Shown piece after piece: positions 1-7,878 of a DNA stretch of 64,000 nucleotides. The notes under the pieces are model-generated. The model saw only the letters and a list, made by a program, of their open reading frames with translations. It ran no database searches and had not been told where the DNA came from. The stretch lies in contig NZ_JAELTI010000012.1 of NCBI RefSeq assembly GCF_016428755.1, positions 1 to 64,000 of the forward strand, given 5' to 3'. Each line of letters starts with the position of its first letter. The stretch's first letter is position 1. This DNA is from Allobosea sp. ASV33. GTDB taxonomy: Bacteria > Pseudomonadota > Alphaproteobacteria > Rhizobiales > Beijerinckiaceae. Made by a program: the position numbers and the translations under genes.

Positions 1-1906
1 CGACCGCGGCGTTGAGCGCCAGGAGGTTGGTCTGGAAGGCGATGTCGTCGATCACCCGGATGATGTCGGAGATCTTCTGCGAGGCGGTCTCGATCCTCGC
101 CATGGCGTCGACCGCCTGGCCGGCGATGGCGCCGCCGTTCTCGGCCGCCTGCATCGCCTCGTCGGCGATGCGGGCTGCATCCTTCGAGGCCTGGGCCGAG
201 GCCTTGACCGAGGCTGCGAGCTCCTCGGTCGTGGCGGCGGTCTCCTCCAGCGAGGAAGCCTGTTCCTCGGTGCGCTTCGACAGATCGTCGGCACCCATGT
301 TGATCTCGCGTGCAGCGAGCCCGACATCGGCCGAGGTGGTCTGGATCGTCGCGACCGTGTCGGAGAGGCGATCGACCGTCTCGTTGATCGCGCCCTTGAG
401 ATCGGCGAAGCGGCCGCGATAGGCCGTCTCGACCCGGCTCGTCAGGTCCCCGCCCGCGATCCCCTGCAGGATCTCCGCGAACTCCGTCGTCGCACCGTCG
501 ACAACCGCGTTGATCTCGTTGATGCCCTCGACGAGCTCCTTCAGCGGGCCTTCCATGCCGCCGACCTGAGCCTTGCCCGAGAAATTGCCCTCGCGGGCAT
601 CGGCGACGATATTGGCGACCTCGCCGAGCAGCTTCTGGACATGGGCGGCCTGCTCGGCATCGGCGAGCATGGCAAGTTCGCGGTCGCGCCGGTTCTGTTC
701 GAGCGCGAGCGCGTTCTCGCGATAGATCTCGAGCGCGCCGCTGAGCGAGCCGATCTCGTCCGGCGAGGGAGCGGCGGGGATGGCCCGGGTGAAATCACCC
801 TTCTGCATCTCGTCCAGCGCCGATTTCAGCGAGACCAGCGGCCGCGCGACGCGGCGCTGCACGCCGCGCCAGCTCATCACGCAGATGACCAGCAGGGCCG
901 CCAGCAGCGCGCTGACGATGCCGAGCTTCACCCAGGCGGCGTTGAGCTTCTTGTCCGTCCGAACGACCATGTCGTCGAGCGACTGGGTGACGGCGGAGAC
1001 GATGGCCGTGAACGGCCCGTTGCACTGCTTGGTCCATTCCTCCGCCGCGATGACCGGGCCGGCGCCCTGGCCGAGCTTGCCGATCAGCTCGTCCATCTTG
1101 CGGTTCGCGGCTTCGACCTCGGCCGACATGACGCCGACCTTCTGGACGAGCTCGCTGCCGACGCCCGAGCGCGAGGCGAGCTGCTTCAGCGTGTCGCCGG
1201 CGGCGTTGGAAACGCCGCGCAATTCGCCGAGCTTGCGGATCTGGGTGGCATCCAACGCCTTGCCCGAACCGAAGACCGGGCGCAGCACCGAGCATTGCGT
1301 GCCGTAATTCGAACGGACGTCCCAGCCGGACGACTTGAAGCTCTGCAGGTCGGCGAGGATCGGGTCGGCGAGGCGGGCCGCATTGGAGGTCTCGTCCGAT
1401 GCCTTGACGATCGCGCCTTCGATCGCGCCGATGCCGTTATACCAGGGCATGGTGGCGGCGAGGCTGCGCTGCGCCTTCGGCTTGGCGGCCTCGGCATAGA
1501 GATCGGCTATCCTGGCGTCGGTCTGCTTCTGCTGTTGCTGGATGCCGGCGATCAGCTCCTTGCGGCCGGGCAGGTCGGTCTCGCCGAGCTGCGCGATCGC
1601 CTCGTTGATGCGGCTGCGATTGCTTTCCTCGATCTGCTTCAGCACGGGTGCCGGATCGTCCGCGACCTGGATGCTGGTCTGCGCCTGTCCGCGCGCGGTG
1701 CGGATCGCGTTGCCGGCGAGCAGCAGGGCTTTGTCGGCCTGGACCAACTCGGCCAACTGCATGTTGCTGCGGACTTCCATGATGGACTGCTCCGCCATGT
1801 AGCCGAGCGCGCCGATGCCGGGCACGCACAGGCAGGCCATGGTGGCGACGAGGTAGTTCTGGATCGACGAGGGGAAGAATTTCACGGCGGGACTCGAGCC
1901 TGACAT
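1..1906 (-). CDS. Methyl-accepting chemotaxis protein (C-terminus cut by window edge)
   Basis: This is a chemoreceptor that would sense a ligand and signal to CheA/CheW at the inner membrane. The minus-strand frame is open from an ATG at 1906 to the left edge, giving about 635 visible residues. An N-terminal membrane segment (about residues 17-40) is followed by a sensor region rich in helix-forming residues, a second membrane segment near residues 310-330 and a HAMP linker. A second HAMP-like stretch follows, then the start of the signalling domain. The highly conserved receptor hairpin (IDDIAFQTNLLALNAAV) is read from bases 2-57. The last part of the signalling helix, including the distal methylation region, lies outside the window. 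The gene is divergent from the DUF1499 gene; the AT-rich 1960-1990 region between them is the likely promoter zone. Family assignment is secure; the ligand is unknown. Confidence 0.95.
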   Translation of the reverse strand, partial: MSGSSPAVKFFPSSIQNYLVATMACLCVPGIGALGYMAEQSIMEVRSNMQLAELVQADKALLLAGNAIRTARGQAQTSIQVADDPAPVLKQIEESNRSRINEAIAQLGETDLPGRKELIAGIQQQQKQTDARIADLYAEAAKPKAQRSLAATMPWYNGIGAIEGAIVKASDETSNAARLADPILADLQSFKSSGWDVRSNYGTQCSVLRPVFGSGKALDATQIRKLGELRGVSNAAGDTLKQLASRSGVGSELVQKVGVMSAEVEAANRKMDELIGKLGQGAGPVIAAEEWTKQCNGPFTAIVSAVTQSLDDMVVRTDKKLNAAWVKLGIVSALLAALLVICVMSWRGVQRRVARPLVSLKSALDEMQKGDFTRAIPAAPSPDEIGSLSGALEIYRENALALEQNRRDRELAMLADAEQAAHVQKLLGEVANIVADAREGNFSGKAQVGGMEGPLKELVEGINEINAVVDGATTEFAEILQGIAGGDLTSRVETAYRGRFADLKGAINETVDRLSDTVATIQTTSADVGLAAREINMGADDLSKRTEEQASSLEETAATTEELAASVKASAQASKDAARIADEAMQAAENGGAIAGQAVDAMARIETASQKISDIIRVIDDIAFQTNLLALNAAV

Positions 1907-2047
1907 GCGGCAATAAGGCGGTGGCGAAGGCCGCGAGGCAGGCTGCGGCCAAACCTCGTCATGCCCTTTTATTGCCGATTTAATTAACATTGCGCTTAAC
2001 CCATTCCGCGGCTTGCGTTCCGGCGCGGCGGGAGGCACGAAAGGGCG

Positions 2048-2824
2048 ATGCACCGCCGTCTCGTCTTCGAGGAACCGGTTTCGCGCGCGGCCGTCTGGAG
2101 CCGGCGGCTGGCCTGGTTTTCCTGCGCGGTCCTGCTGCTCTCGCTGCTGCTGGTCCGCTTGCGGGAGCCGAGCATCGAGGGGCTCGCGCCGGTCGCGGGG
2201 GCTTATGTCCTCGTGCTCGCGGCGCTCGGCCTCGCCATCCTCGCCTTCATCCGCATCTGGCAGTCCGGTCATCGCGGCGTCGGCATGGCCGCGGGCGCGA
2301 TGCTGCTCTCGCTCGTCCTGCTCGCACCTGCCGGTTACGTCGCGCTGAAGCTCGTGACTCGGCCGGCGCTCGCCGATGTCTCGACCGATATCGACGATCC
2401 GCCCGCCTTCAGCCGCTCGCAGGCCGCGCTGACCGCCCGTGCCGGACGGGTCCCGCCCGATGTGCCGGCGGAGCGGCGGCGCCTGCAGCGGCAGGCCTAT
2501 CCCAAGGCGGTGCCGATCCTGCTGGAACTGCCGGCGGACGCCGCCTTCGACCTCGCCAGGCGCGCTGCGCTCGGCCTCGGCTGGCAGGTGCTGGAGACGG
2601 CGCGGCCGGGCGGGCGCAGCGGGGCGGGGCGGGTCGAGGCCGTCGCGCGCGGCCGGATCCTGCGCTTTTCCGAGGACATCACCATCCGCGTCCGGCCGCG
2701 CGTCGATGGCAGCCGCATCGACATCCGCTCGGCCTCGCGGCTCGGCAGCCACGATCTCGGCGCCAATGCGGAGCGCGTCGCGGCCTTCGCCGACGAGATC
2801 GAGCTGCTGATGGACAATCGCTGA
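2048..2824 (+). CDS. DUF1499 domain membrane protein
   Basis: A 258-residue protein with three predicted membrane segments in its first 110 residues (about 22-40, 53-72 and 80-100), followed by a soluble DUF1499-type domain. The family is common in proteobacteria and its function is not established. The domain shows the usual alternation of hydrophobic strands, with residues such as YPKAVPILL, an LGWQVLE stretch and an IDIRSASRLGSHDLGANA core near the C-terminus. The ATG at 2048 is preceded by a purine-rich GAAAGGGCG stretch. It is divergent from the chemoreceptor and convergent with the metallo-hydrolase gene, which ends only 9 bases away. Identification is from recognised conserved C-terminal residues. 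Confidence 0.85.
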   Translation: MHRRLVFEEPVSRAAVWSRRLAWFSCAVLLLSLLLVRLREPSIEGLAPVAGAYVLVLAALGLAILAFIRIWQSGHRGVGMAAGAMLLSLVLLAPAGYVALKLVTRPALADVSTDIDDPPAFSRSQAALTARAGRVPPDVPAERRRLQRQAYPKAVPILLELPADAAFDLARRAALGLGWQVLETARPGGRSGAGRVEAVARGRILRFSEDITIRVRPRVDGSRIDIRSASRLGSHDLGANAERVAAFADEIELLMDNR

Positions 2825-2833
2825 CGACGCGCG

Positions 2834-3748
2834 TCAGGCGAGCCTGTAGCGGCTGGCGAGCGCCGGAATGGCGTCGCTGGCCGCGACGGTGCCGCGCAGG
2901 ACGAGGTCTTCGAGCTGGGCCAGCACCGAGAGCGCGGCCGCCCCGTGCAGGGCGGGGGCCAGGCCCTGGTAGATCACCGGCACCATCGCGGCGATCGTCT
3001 CGTCGCCCGCGCCGAGCCGGTTCAGGATCGCGGCCTCGCGCTGGCGGCGATGCTGGACGAGCCCGCGCAGGAAGCGCTGCGGCTCGGTGACCGGCCCGCC
3101 ATGGCCCGGCCAGTAGCGGGCATGCTCCAGCCCGCGCAGCTTCTCGATCGAGGCCATATAGGCGGCCATCGACCCGTCCGGCGGCGCGACCACCGAGGTC
3201 GACCAGGCCATGACATGGTCGCCGGAGAACAGCGTGGCTTCCTCGGCCAGCGTGAAGGCGAGGTGATTGGCGGTATGGCCGGGCGTCTCCACGGCGGCGA
3301 GACTCCAGCCCGGCCCGGAGACGGTATCGCCGTCGCGCATTTCGTGGTCCGGCTTGAAATCGGTATCGGCGGCGGCATCCAGCACACGGCCCTCGCCCGG
3401 CCCGAGCTCCCGCGAGGGGCGGTGCGGCCCGCAGCCCACCACGGTCGCGCCGGTCGCAGCTTTCAGCGCCGGCACGGCCGGGGAATGGTCGCGATGGGTA
3501 TGCGTCACGACGATATGGCTGACGGTCTCGCCGCGGACCGCCGCCAGCAGGCGCTCGACATGGGCGGGATCGTCCGGGCCGGGGTCGATGATCGCGACGG
3601 TGCCGCGGCCGACGATATAGGAGCAGGTGCCGGTGAAGGTCATCGGCCCGCCATTTCCGGCGATGATCCGGCGCACCAGCGGCGACAGCGTCGCGACGAT
3701 GCCAGCCTCGGTCGGCGCGCTTCTGTCGAACTCGATCTCGTCAGCCAT
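2834..3748 (-). CDS. MBL-fold metallo-hydrolase (lactamase B / LACTB2-like)
   Basis: A 304-residue cytoplasmic metallo-beta-lactamase-fold hydrolase. The metal-binding signature THTHRDHS is followed by TPGHTAN, SGDHVMAW and WPGHGGP, which supply the remaining His and Asp ligands of a dinuclear zinc site. The C-terminal 70 residues fit the winged-helix tail of the LACTB2-like subgroup. The frame extends upstream to 3946, but the start at 3748 (MADEIEF) is chosen because the extension is Arg/Ala-rich shadow sequence. The substrate cannot be read from sequence; related proteins include endoribonucleases and glyoxalase-II-like thioesterases. It precedes the small lipoprotein on the same strand. 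Confidence 0.9.
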   Translation of the reverse strand: MADEIEFDRSAPTEAGIVATLSPLVRRIIAGNGGPMTFTGTCSYIVGRGTVAIIDPGPDDPAHVERLLAAVRGETVSHIVVTHTHRDHSPAVPALKAATGATVVGCGPHRPSRELGPGEGRVLDAAADTDFKPDHEMRDGDTVSGPGWSLAAVETPGHTANHLAFTLAEEATLFSGDHVMAWSTSVVAPPDGSMAAYMASIEKLRGLEHARYWPGHGGPVTEPQRFLRGLVQHRRQREAAILNRLGAGDETIAAMVPVIYQGLAPALHGAAALSVLAQLEDLVLRGTVAASDAIPALASRYRLA

Positions 3749-3833
3749 CTCTTGTCTCGGTCGGTCTGCGCCGTTGCCGCGCCCCTTCCACCCACGCGGA
3801 GGTCGCGCCGGCTGGATCTGGCGGCGCCGCGCT

Positions 3834-3965
3834 CTAGTTCGCCGATTTGCCGCCGCAGCTCTTCGTGTCCAGGCCGAAGAGCGGGCCGAAATTGCCGCAT
3901 TTGTCGCAGCCGGACAGGAACACGGCCAATCCGAGGATGCCGGCAAGGAGGGTGATGCGCTTCAT
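3834..3965 (-). CDS. Small lipoprotein, 43 aa
   Basis: A 43-residue product with a short positively charged N-terminus (MKRIT), a hydrophobic segment and a lipobox-like LSGC at residues 17-20, which predicts signal peptidase II cleavage and lipid anchoring. The mature peptide is about 24 residues with four cysteines (CDKC near its start, then the SCGG near its end), so disulfide or metal binding is possible. It lies about 85 bases upstream of the MBL-fold gene on the same strand and could be co-transcribed. Function unknown. Confidence 0.7.
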   Translation of the reverse strand: MKRITLLAGILGLAVFLSGCDKCGNFGPLFGLDTKSCGGKSAN

Positions 3966-4049
3966 GGCCCGACCGTTCGATTCGATGAGGCGGCACTGTA
4001 GTCGCTGATCGAGGCGGATGACAGGGGCAGCCCGGCAGGGGCTCTGCGC

Positions 4050-4148
4050 TCAGAGGCCGAGATCGGCGAGCCAGCCCAAAATACAGATCGCCGAAAGCGC
4101 GATCAGGGCGAGGGTGGCTTTCGCGTCGGTCGGGCAGTCGCGCAGCAT
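4050..4148 (-). CDS. Possible 32-aa single-pass membrane peptide
   Basis: A short open frame with a plausible Shine-Dalgarno (GGAG about 9 bases before the ATG at 4148). The product has a charged start (MLRDCPTDAK) and one hydrophobic segment, consistent with a small inner-membrane peptide. Very short proteins of this kind are frequent in Hyphomicrobiales, but at this length chance cannot be excluded. It lies between the lipoprotein gene and the tRNA-Pro terminator. Confidence 0.4.
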   Translation of the reverse strand: MLRDCPTDAKATLALIALSAICILGWLADLGL

Positions 4149-4263
4149 GGTCGTCTCCGTTGCGGGAGGCGACGCAATAGTCGTGCCGTTTGACGGTTGG
4201 GTGACGATTCCCGCAAGGCGGCTTGGGAAAGAGCGCAGTCGGTCCGCACACAGCCCGAAAACG

Positions 4264-4289
4264 AAAAAAGGCCCGTGAGGGCCGTTTTT
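4264..4289 (-). terminator. Rho-independent terminator, original end of the tRNA-Pro transcript
   Basis: The stem GGCCC/GGGCC with a GTGA loop is flanked by six A on the left and five T on the right, so it can work in either direction. It lies just outside attL. Before phage insertion it would have been immediately downstream of the tRNA-Pro gene, whose 3' end is on the minus strand. Confidence 0.8.
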
Positions 4290-4308
4290 CTAGCTTATTC
4301 GAATAACG

Positions 4309-4365
4309 CGGGAAATTTTGGTCGGAGTGGCAGGATTTGAACCTGCGACCCCCTCGTCCCGAACG
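4309..4365. repeat. attL: 57-bp copy of the tRNA-Pro 3' part
   Basis: It is identical over 57 bases to 48377-48433, with flanks diverging on both sides. The copy covers the tRNA from the anticodon loop to the encoded CCA plus 10 bases beyond. It lacks the 5' half, so it is a tRNA remnant and not a gene. The integrase gene ends 38 bases away, as expected for an att end. The implied element length is 44068 bp (repeat start to repeat start). Confidence 0.95.
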
Positions 4366-4402
4366 CTCGCCGGCTGAAAAAGGGTGCGCGGGATCGCCTT
4401 GT

Positions 4403-5608
4403 TTACTGGGCTTTCGCGGAAGGGCGTTCCTGCTCGGTTCTTCCGTTTCTGTCGGTATCTGTCGGTCGTTCGCGTTTCGGCCTTAGCGCGATGGCCGCCG
4501 CCGCGGCGCGGTTATGGTCCGGGTGATGGTGGCCGTAGACGTTCTGAAGCGTCTCCAGCGTCATGCCGAGCATGCCCGACAGAGCATAGGGATCGGCCCG
4601 GTTCTGCATGCCCCAGGTTGCTGCCGTGTGCCGGAGGATATGCGGCGTCACGTCGGCGCCAAGGCCGGCCGCCTCACGCACTGCCCGAAAGGCCTTGTGG
4701 ACCCGCTCGACGGGCTTGCCGTTCCATTCGACCACGAAGCTCTTCGAAAGGCCCTTGGCTTCCCAGCGGCGCAGATGGGCCAACAGCCGCGCGTCGAGCC
4801 CGACCGGCGGCGTGCGCTTCTTCGTTTCCCGCGTGCCCGGCGGGCGGCGGTAAAACACGCCGCGCTCGGTGTCGACGAAGCCGTGACCAACTGTCGGCCG
4901 GATCGCGGCCGAGCAGACGGCGCCGGCGCGCGTGCCGGTATAGAGCGCGACCAGGATGAAACGGGCGACGTGCCGGGCAGTCCTTCGATCGGTCTCCAGG
5001 GCTGGGCCACTGTTGTCGCCGCGGTGGCGCTTCTGCTTCTCGCGCAGGGTCCAGGCCGCCCAGAGCAGGCGGGCCACCTCGGAGCGCGTCAACCAGCGCT
5101 CGCGGGGAGGGCCGGCTTGCGGCAATTCGACAGGAATCGGATTGGCAAGGATGCGCTCCTTCCAGCCGTGCCGGAGCGCTGCGCGCAGATCCTCGAGCTC
5201 GCGTCGGGCTGCCCCGTCGCCGCGCTCCTTCGCATAGGCCTGGCAAGTACTGGGGCGAACCTCGGAGCAGCGACGCGTACCCCACCATGCCAGCAGCCTG
5301 GCAACGCGGGCGCGCACTTCGGCCGGTCGTTTCTGCTTATCAGCCTTGTGGTCCAGGTAGATCGCGAGGATATCGGCGATCAGCGGATCGTCTGAGCGGG
5401 CCTTGGCGGCAGCTTCGGGATCGCGCTTTTGGACAAGATAATCCCGGAGGGCGTCTTCGGCTGCTGACAGCGCATGAGCGCCGCAGCCAGTGCTAATCTT
5501 GCGTCCTCGGTCTCGGATGACCCAGACGGCTTCATTTCGCATGCCGCGTCGTTCGTCGAATCGCTCGGGCTGGAGCCAGAGGCGCGGACCTTTCGAATGG
5601 CGCGGCAT
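4403..5608 (-). CDS. int: Tyrosine-type phage integrase
   Basis: A 401-residue site-specific recombinase that should catalyse integration into and excision from tRNA-Pro. Catalytic residues are visible: the first Arg in ALYTGTRAG (about residue 227), the box II HILRH (323-327), and the nucleophile Tyr in NVYGHHH (about 358). The N-terminal part (SAAEDALRDYLVQK and following) fits an arm-binding plus core-binding domain. The ATG at 5608 is chosen because it has a GAGGAG ribosome site 11 bases upstream and begins the MPRHSKGPRLWL pattern typical of rhizobial phage integrases. The start lies inside the xis gene in another frame. The 3' end is next to attL, and its last codons contain the CTGTCGGTA/CTGTCGGTC pair. 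Confidence 0.95.
   Translation of the reverse strand: MPRHSKGPRLWLQPERFDERRGMRNEAVWVIRDRGRKISTGCGAHALSAAEDALRDYLVQKRDPEAAAKARSDDPLIADILAIYLDHKADKQKRPAEVRARVARLLAWWGTRRCSEVRPSTCQAYAKERGDGAARRELEDLRAALRHGWKERILANPIPVELPQAGPPRERWLTRSEVARLLWAAWTLREKQKRHRGDNSGPALETDRRTARHVARFILVALYTGTRAGAVCSAAIRPTVGHGFVDTERGVFYRRPPGTRETKKRTPPVGLDARLLAHLRRWEAKGLSKSFVVEWNGKPVERVHKAFRAVREAAGLGADVTPHILRHTAATWGMQNRADPYALSGMLGMTLETLQNVYGHHHPDHNRAAAAAIALRPKRERPTDTDRNGRTEQERPSAKAQ
4449..4467 (+). repeat. Candidate integrase arm sites, left end
   Basis: Two 9-mers, CTGTCGGTA and CTGTCGGTC, start 10 bases apart within the 3' end of int. The same pair in the same orientation is found inside the right end at 48308-48328. Paired short direct repeats flanking both ends of a tyrosine-recombinase element are what arm-type sites look like. 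This is inference from repeat placement. Confidence 0.55.
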
Positions 5609-5820
5609 TTTTCCGTCATCTCCTCGATCGCGGCGAGCGAGGTGTATTCCTTGCCCGCCGTGATCCAAGTTTCAAGGCGTCCAGCGTCCCGCTCCCGACG
5701 AAGCCCCGAAACTTTCATCGAGCCGTCGGGGAAGGCGAGCGCGGCGGCAGCTTCCAGACGAAGCGGCGTGGCCAGCGAGACCTGCGATCTGTCGGGGAGA
5801 CCCAGTCGACGGATTGGCAT
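5380..5820 (-). CDS. xis: Excisionase-like DNA-binding protein
   Basis: A 146-residue product whose first 75 residues match the DNA-binding part seen next to integrases of rhizobial prophages: LRLEAAAALAFPDGSM, then GLRRERDAGRLE and ITAGKEYTSLAAIEEM, a winged-helix type recognition layout. The second half is Ser/Pro/Ala-rich and probably disordered. The ATG at 5820 overlaps the stop of the upstream DUF5131 gene (TAATG), so translation is coupled. The last 229 bases overlap the start of int in a different frame. It probably binds near attL/attR and sets recombination direction; this role is inferred from context and resemblance. Confidence 0.75.
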   Translation of the reverse strand: MPIRRLGLPDRSQVSLATPLRLEAAAALAFPDGSMKVSGLRRERDAGRLETWITAGKEYTSLAAIEEMTEKCRAIRKVRASGSSPSDSTNDAACEMKPSGSSETEDARLALAAALMRCQQPKTPSGIILSKSAIPKLPPRPAQTIR

Positions 5821-6908
5821 TATCGCGAAGCCTTCGGCCAGGCGCGATGCTCGGCGCCATCCAGGAAGTGGCCAGCAGCCTTCTTGCCGACCTTCGCGAA
5901 AGCTTGCCAATCGGGTCCAGCACCGACCCGCTCGATTGAATCGGGGGATGACTGAATCTTCTGAAAGGAATGCCCCGGCCATCTGTTTAGCGCGTGAGTT
6001 CCGCCGTCCCGGCACCACTCCCGCGGCTGCCATTCTCCCCACTGTTTGAAGAAAAAGGCCGTTCCTGAGGCGGCGCACTGATCGCGGATGCTCCGTGCCC
6101 ACTCTGGATGCAAAGGCCGGGCATCCTTCCCGCTCTCGCCGCCGACGATAATCCACTCGAGCGTCGCGCGGCGCTCCGCAATCCATTCTGGCATGCCATC
6201 CTGATCGGCCGGGCCTTCTTCGTAATCGTAGTGCGCTTTGCCCTTTGGACAGGATGGGCAATCGCTGTCGCACCCTTGGCAGCCCCATGACCGGCCGTTT
6301 ACCTCAACGTCGAGGTGCGGCCATGCAAGCCATGGCTCGAAGTCGATCGGTCCGAGCAGCGGCTCTGCGCTGACGCCAACCCACGGAATGCCGAGTGTCG
6401 CCTTAAGGGCGAGAAGTCGCGGAATATCTCGGTCTGCCTCCGCCTGGTTCACAACGGTGACGATTAGCCCGGCGTGCTTTGGCCAAGTCGTGACGCCGAT
6501 GGCCGCGAGGCGTTTCTCGACCGCGCTGATGCGCTTGGTCACGATCTGGATGTCGATCCGATTGCACTGGACGATCTTGCCCCATGCCTCGGCGAACCAT
6601 TCCAGGGGCACCTCGAGGTCGAACAGGTCGGACATCGACTGGATGAAGACGCGGCGGCGCGAATTGGGGTGAAACCTGCCAATCTCTGCGTCGGCCGCCC
6701 ACCACGCATAGTCGTTGTCGAGCCGGTTCAGCAGCTTCGCCGCGCCCTTGATCTTCCGTCGCGGCGTGCCGGTGCCCCAAAGGCCTGGTTGGAATCGGTT
6801 GCTATGCGTCTCGGCATAGCAATGGTCGCAGCCCGGCCCGACCTTCGTGCAGCCCCACCAGAAATTGACAGTCGCGTCCGTCCACTCGATCGCGCTTACC
6901 GCTGCCAT
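5820..6908 (-). CDS. DUF5131 / phage Gp37-Gp68 family protein
   Basis: A 362-residue member of the Gp37/Gp68 (DUF5131) family found in many phages and mobile elements. Its cysteine cluster CTKVGPGCDHCYAE near the N-terminus is a radical-SAM-like or zinc-like motif. Further recognisable family blocks are VFIQSMSDLFD, QIVTKR, VGVSAEPLLG and WIIVGGESG. A second cysteine set (CQGCDSDCPSC) is present mid-protein. The reaction catalysed is not established. The start at 6908 (MAAVSAIEW) is chosen because the 78 upstream in-frame residues are Arg-rich shadow sequence. It sits between the small membrane protein and xis in the leftward operon. Confidence 0.9.
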   Translation of the reverse strand: MAAVSAIEWTDATVNFWWGCTKVGPGCDHCYAETHSNRFQPGLWGTGTPRRKIKGAAKLLNRLDNDYAWWAADAEIGRFHPNSRRRVFIQSMSDLFDLEVPLEWFAEAWGKIVQCNRIDIQIVTKRISAVEKRLAAIGVTTWPKHAGLIVTVVNQAEADRDIPRLLALKATLGIPWVGVSAEPLLGPIDFEPWLAWPHLDVEVNGRSWGCQGCDSDCPSCPKGKAHYDYEEGPADQDGMPEWIAERRATLEWIIVGGESGKDARPLHPEWARSIRDQCAASGTAFFFKQWGEWQPREWCRDGGTHALNRWPGHSFQKIQSSPDSIERVGAGPDWQAFAKVGKKAAGHFLDGAEHRAWPKASR

Positions 6909-6913
6909 CGCGC

Positions 6914-7045
6914 TCACCACCACAGCACGACGGCCGCCGGCAGCGCGAGGCTGGCGACGGCGAGGGCCCAGAGCAAACGGCGGATTCGCCGCTGCTCGGC
7001 CAAGTACTCGGCCCGGCCGGGCCAGTCGGTACGGTGCTGACTCAT
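6914..7045 (-). CDS. Small membrane protein, 43 aa
   Basis: A charged N-terminal half (RAEYLAEQRRIRR) is followed by one hydrophobic segment running to the C-terminus. The ATG overlaps the stop of the ParB-like gene upstream (ATGA), and its stop is 5 bases from the DUF5131 start. The tight coupling supports it as a real gene. Function unknown. Confidence 0.6.
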   Translation of the reverse strand: MSQHRTDWPGRAEYLAEQRRIRRLLWALAVASLALPAAVVLWW

Positions 7046-7878
7046 GCCGCCTCCGCGATCTTGAGCGAGCGGCGCAGATGCAGTTCGAGATCCGTCGACA
7101 GGCGGCGCCAGCGCAGCTCGCCCTTCGCGACGATCGCGCCATTCATTCGCTGGAATGCGGCCGGCAGGTCGAAGCTGTCGAGCGCGTCGAGCAAATCGGG
7201 GTGATCCCGAAACGCCGGCGTGGCTTCGAAGGTCGCGCAATAGGCCTGCAGCACCGCCGCCCGCATCATGCCGACATTGCCGTCGCCGACCTGGACGATC
7301 GCCTCGCAGGCGCGCTGCAGCGTGGCCTCGCCGTAATCCTCCTTCAGCTTGTAGAGGATGGCCACCGCGAACGTGTCGCCGCGCTTCAGCTCCTTCTGGT
7401 GCCGGGGCGTAACGATGCGTGCGCCAGCGGCGGTAAGGACCTGCTCGAGCTCCAGCGCCTTGGGATCGCGCGAGGCGACGCGGGACTTGTGCAGCACCGC
7501 CGGCGTGACGGCGAGCTGCCGCGTGTTGATCTCGGCGAAGGCCTCAGCCTGCTCGACCTCGTCGACCATGGAGATCATGCAGGGCACGGACTTGATGCTG
7601 CGCAGGCGTGCGGCATGGCAGCGGTGCTGCCCGTCGATGACGGCATAGAGCCCGCCCTCGATCGGCGCGACGATCACCGGCGCGAAACGAGACCAGCGGA
7701 AGCGCTCGGCGATGCGGCGGATCTGCATCTTGCCGCGCTTCCCGATCGGCCGCTGATAGCGATCGTCGATGCGCAGGAAGTCGAGCTCGATCCACTGCGT
7801 CTGCGGTGCCGGGCCCGGCTGCGTCGCATAGACGACGTTGGTGAAGTCCTCGACAACGATCGGGCGAAGATGATCCAT
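7042..7878 (-). CDS. ParB-like nuclease-domain protein (short)
   Basis: A 278-residue protein with a ParB/sulfiredoxin-type N-terminal domain. The family block VIDGQHRCHAARLRS corresponds to the DGxHR motif, preceded by a region that could bind nucleotide. It is not a full partition protein because no clear central helix-turn-helix is visible. The ATG at 7878 overlaps the stop of the longer ParB gene (TGATG); a GTG three bases earlier is an alternative start. Two ParB-like genes in tandem are common in rhizobial temperate phages and may act in DNA binding or lysogenic maintenance. That role is inference. Confidence 0.8.
   Translation of the reverse strand: MDHLRPIVVEDFTNVVYATQPGPAPQTQWIELDFLRIDDRYQRPIGKRGKMQIRRIAERFRWSRFAPVIVAPIEGGLYAVIDGQHRCHAARLRSIKSVPCMISMVDEVEQAEAFAEINTRQLAVTPAVLHKSRVASRDPKALELEQVLTAAGARIVTPRHQKELKRGDTFAVAILYKLKEDYGEATLQRACEAIVQVGDGNVGMMRAAVLQAYCATFEATPAFRDHPDLLDALDSFDLPAAFQRMNGAIVAKGELRWRRLSTDLELHLRRSLKIAEAA

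Noticed and set aside
641-1903. Plus-strand 420-codon open frame across the chemoreceptor
   Set aside because: It is the mirror of the real minus-strand gene; the receptor signature is read only on the minus strand, and the plus frame has Arg/Ala-rich shadow composition.
4309-4385. Second tRNA-Pro gene at the left end
   Set aside because: Only the 3' 57 bases match; the 5' half and acceptor pairing are absent, so it is an att remnant.
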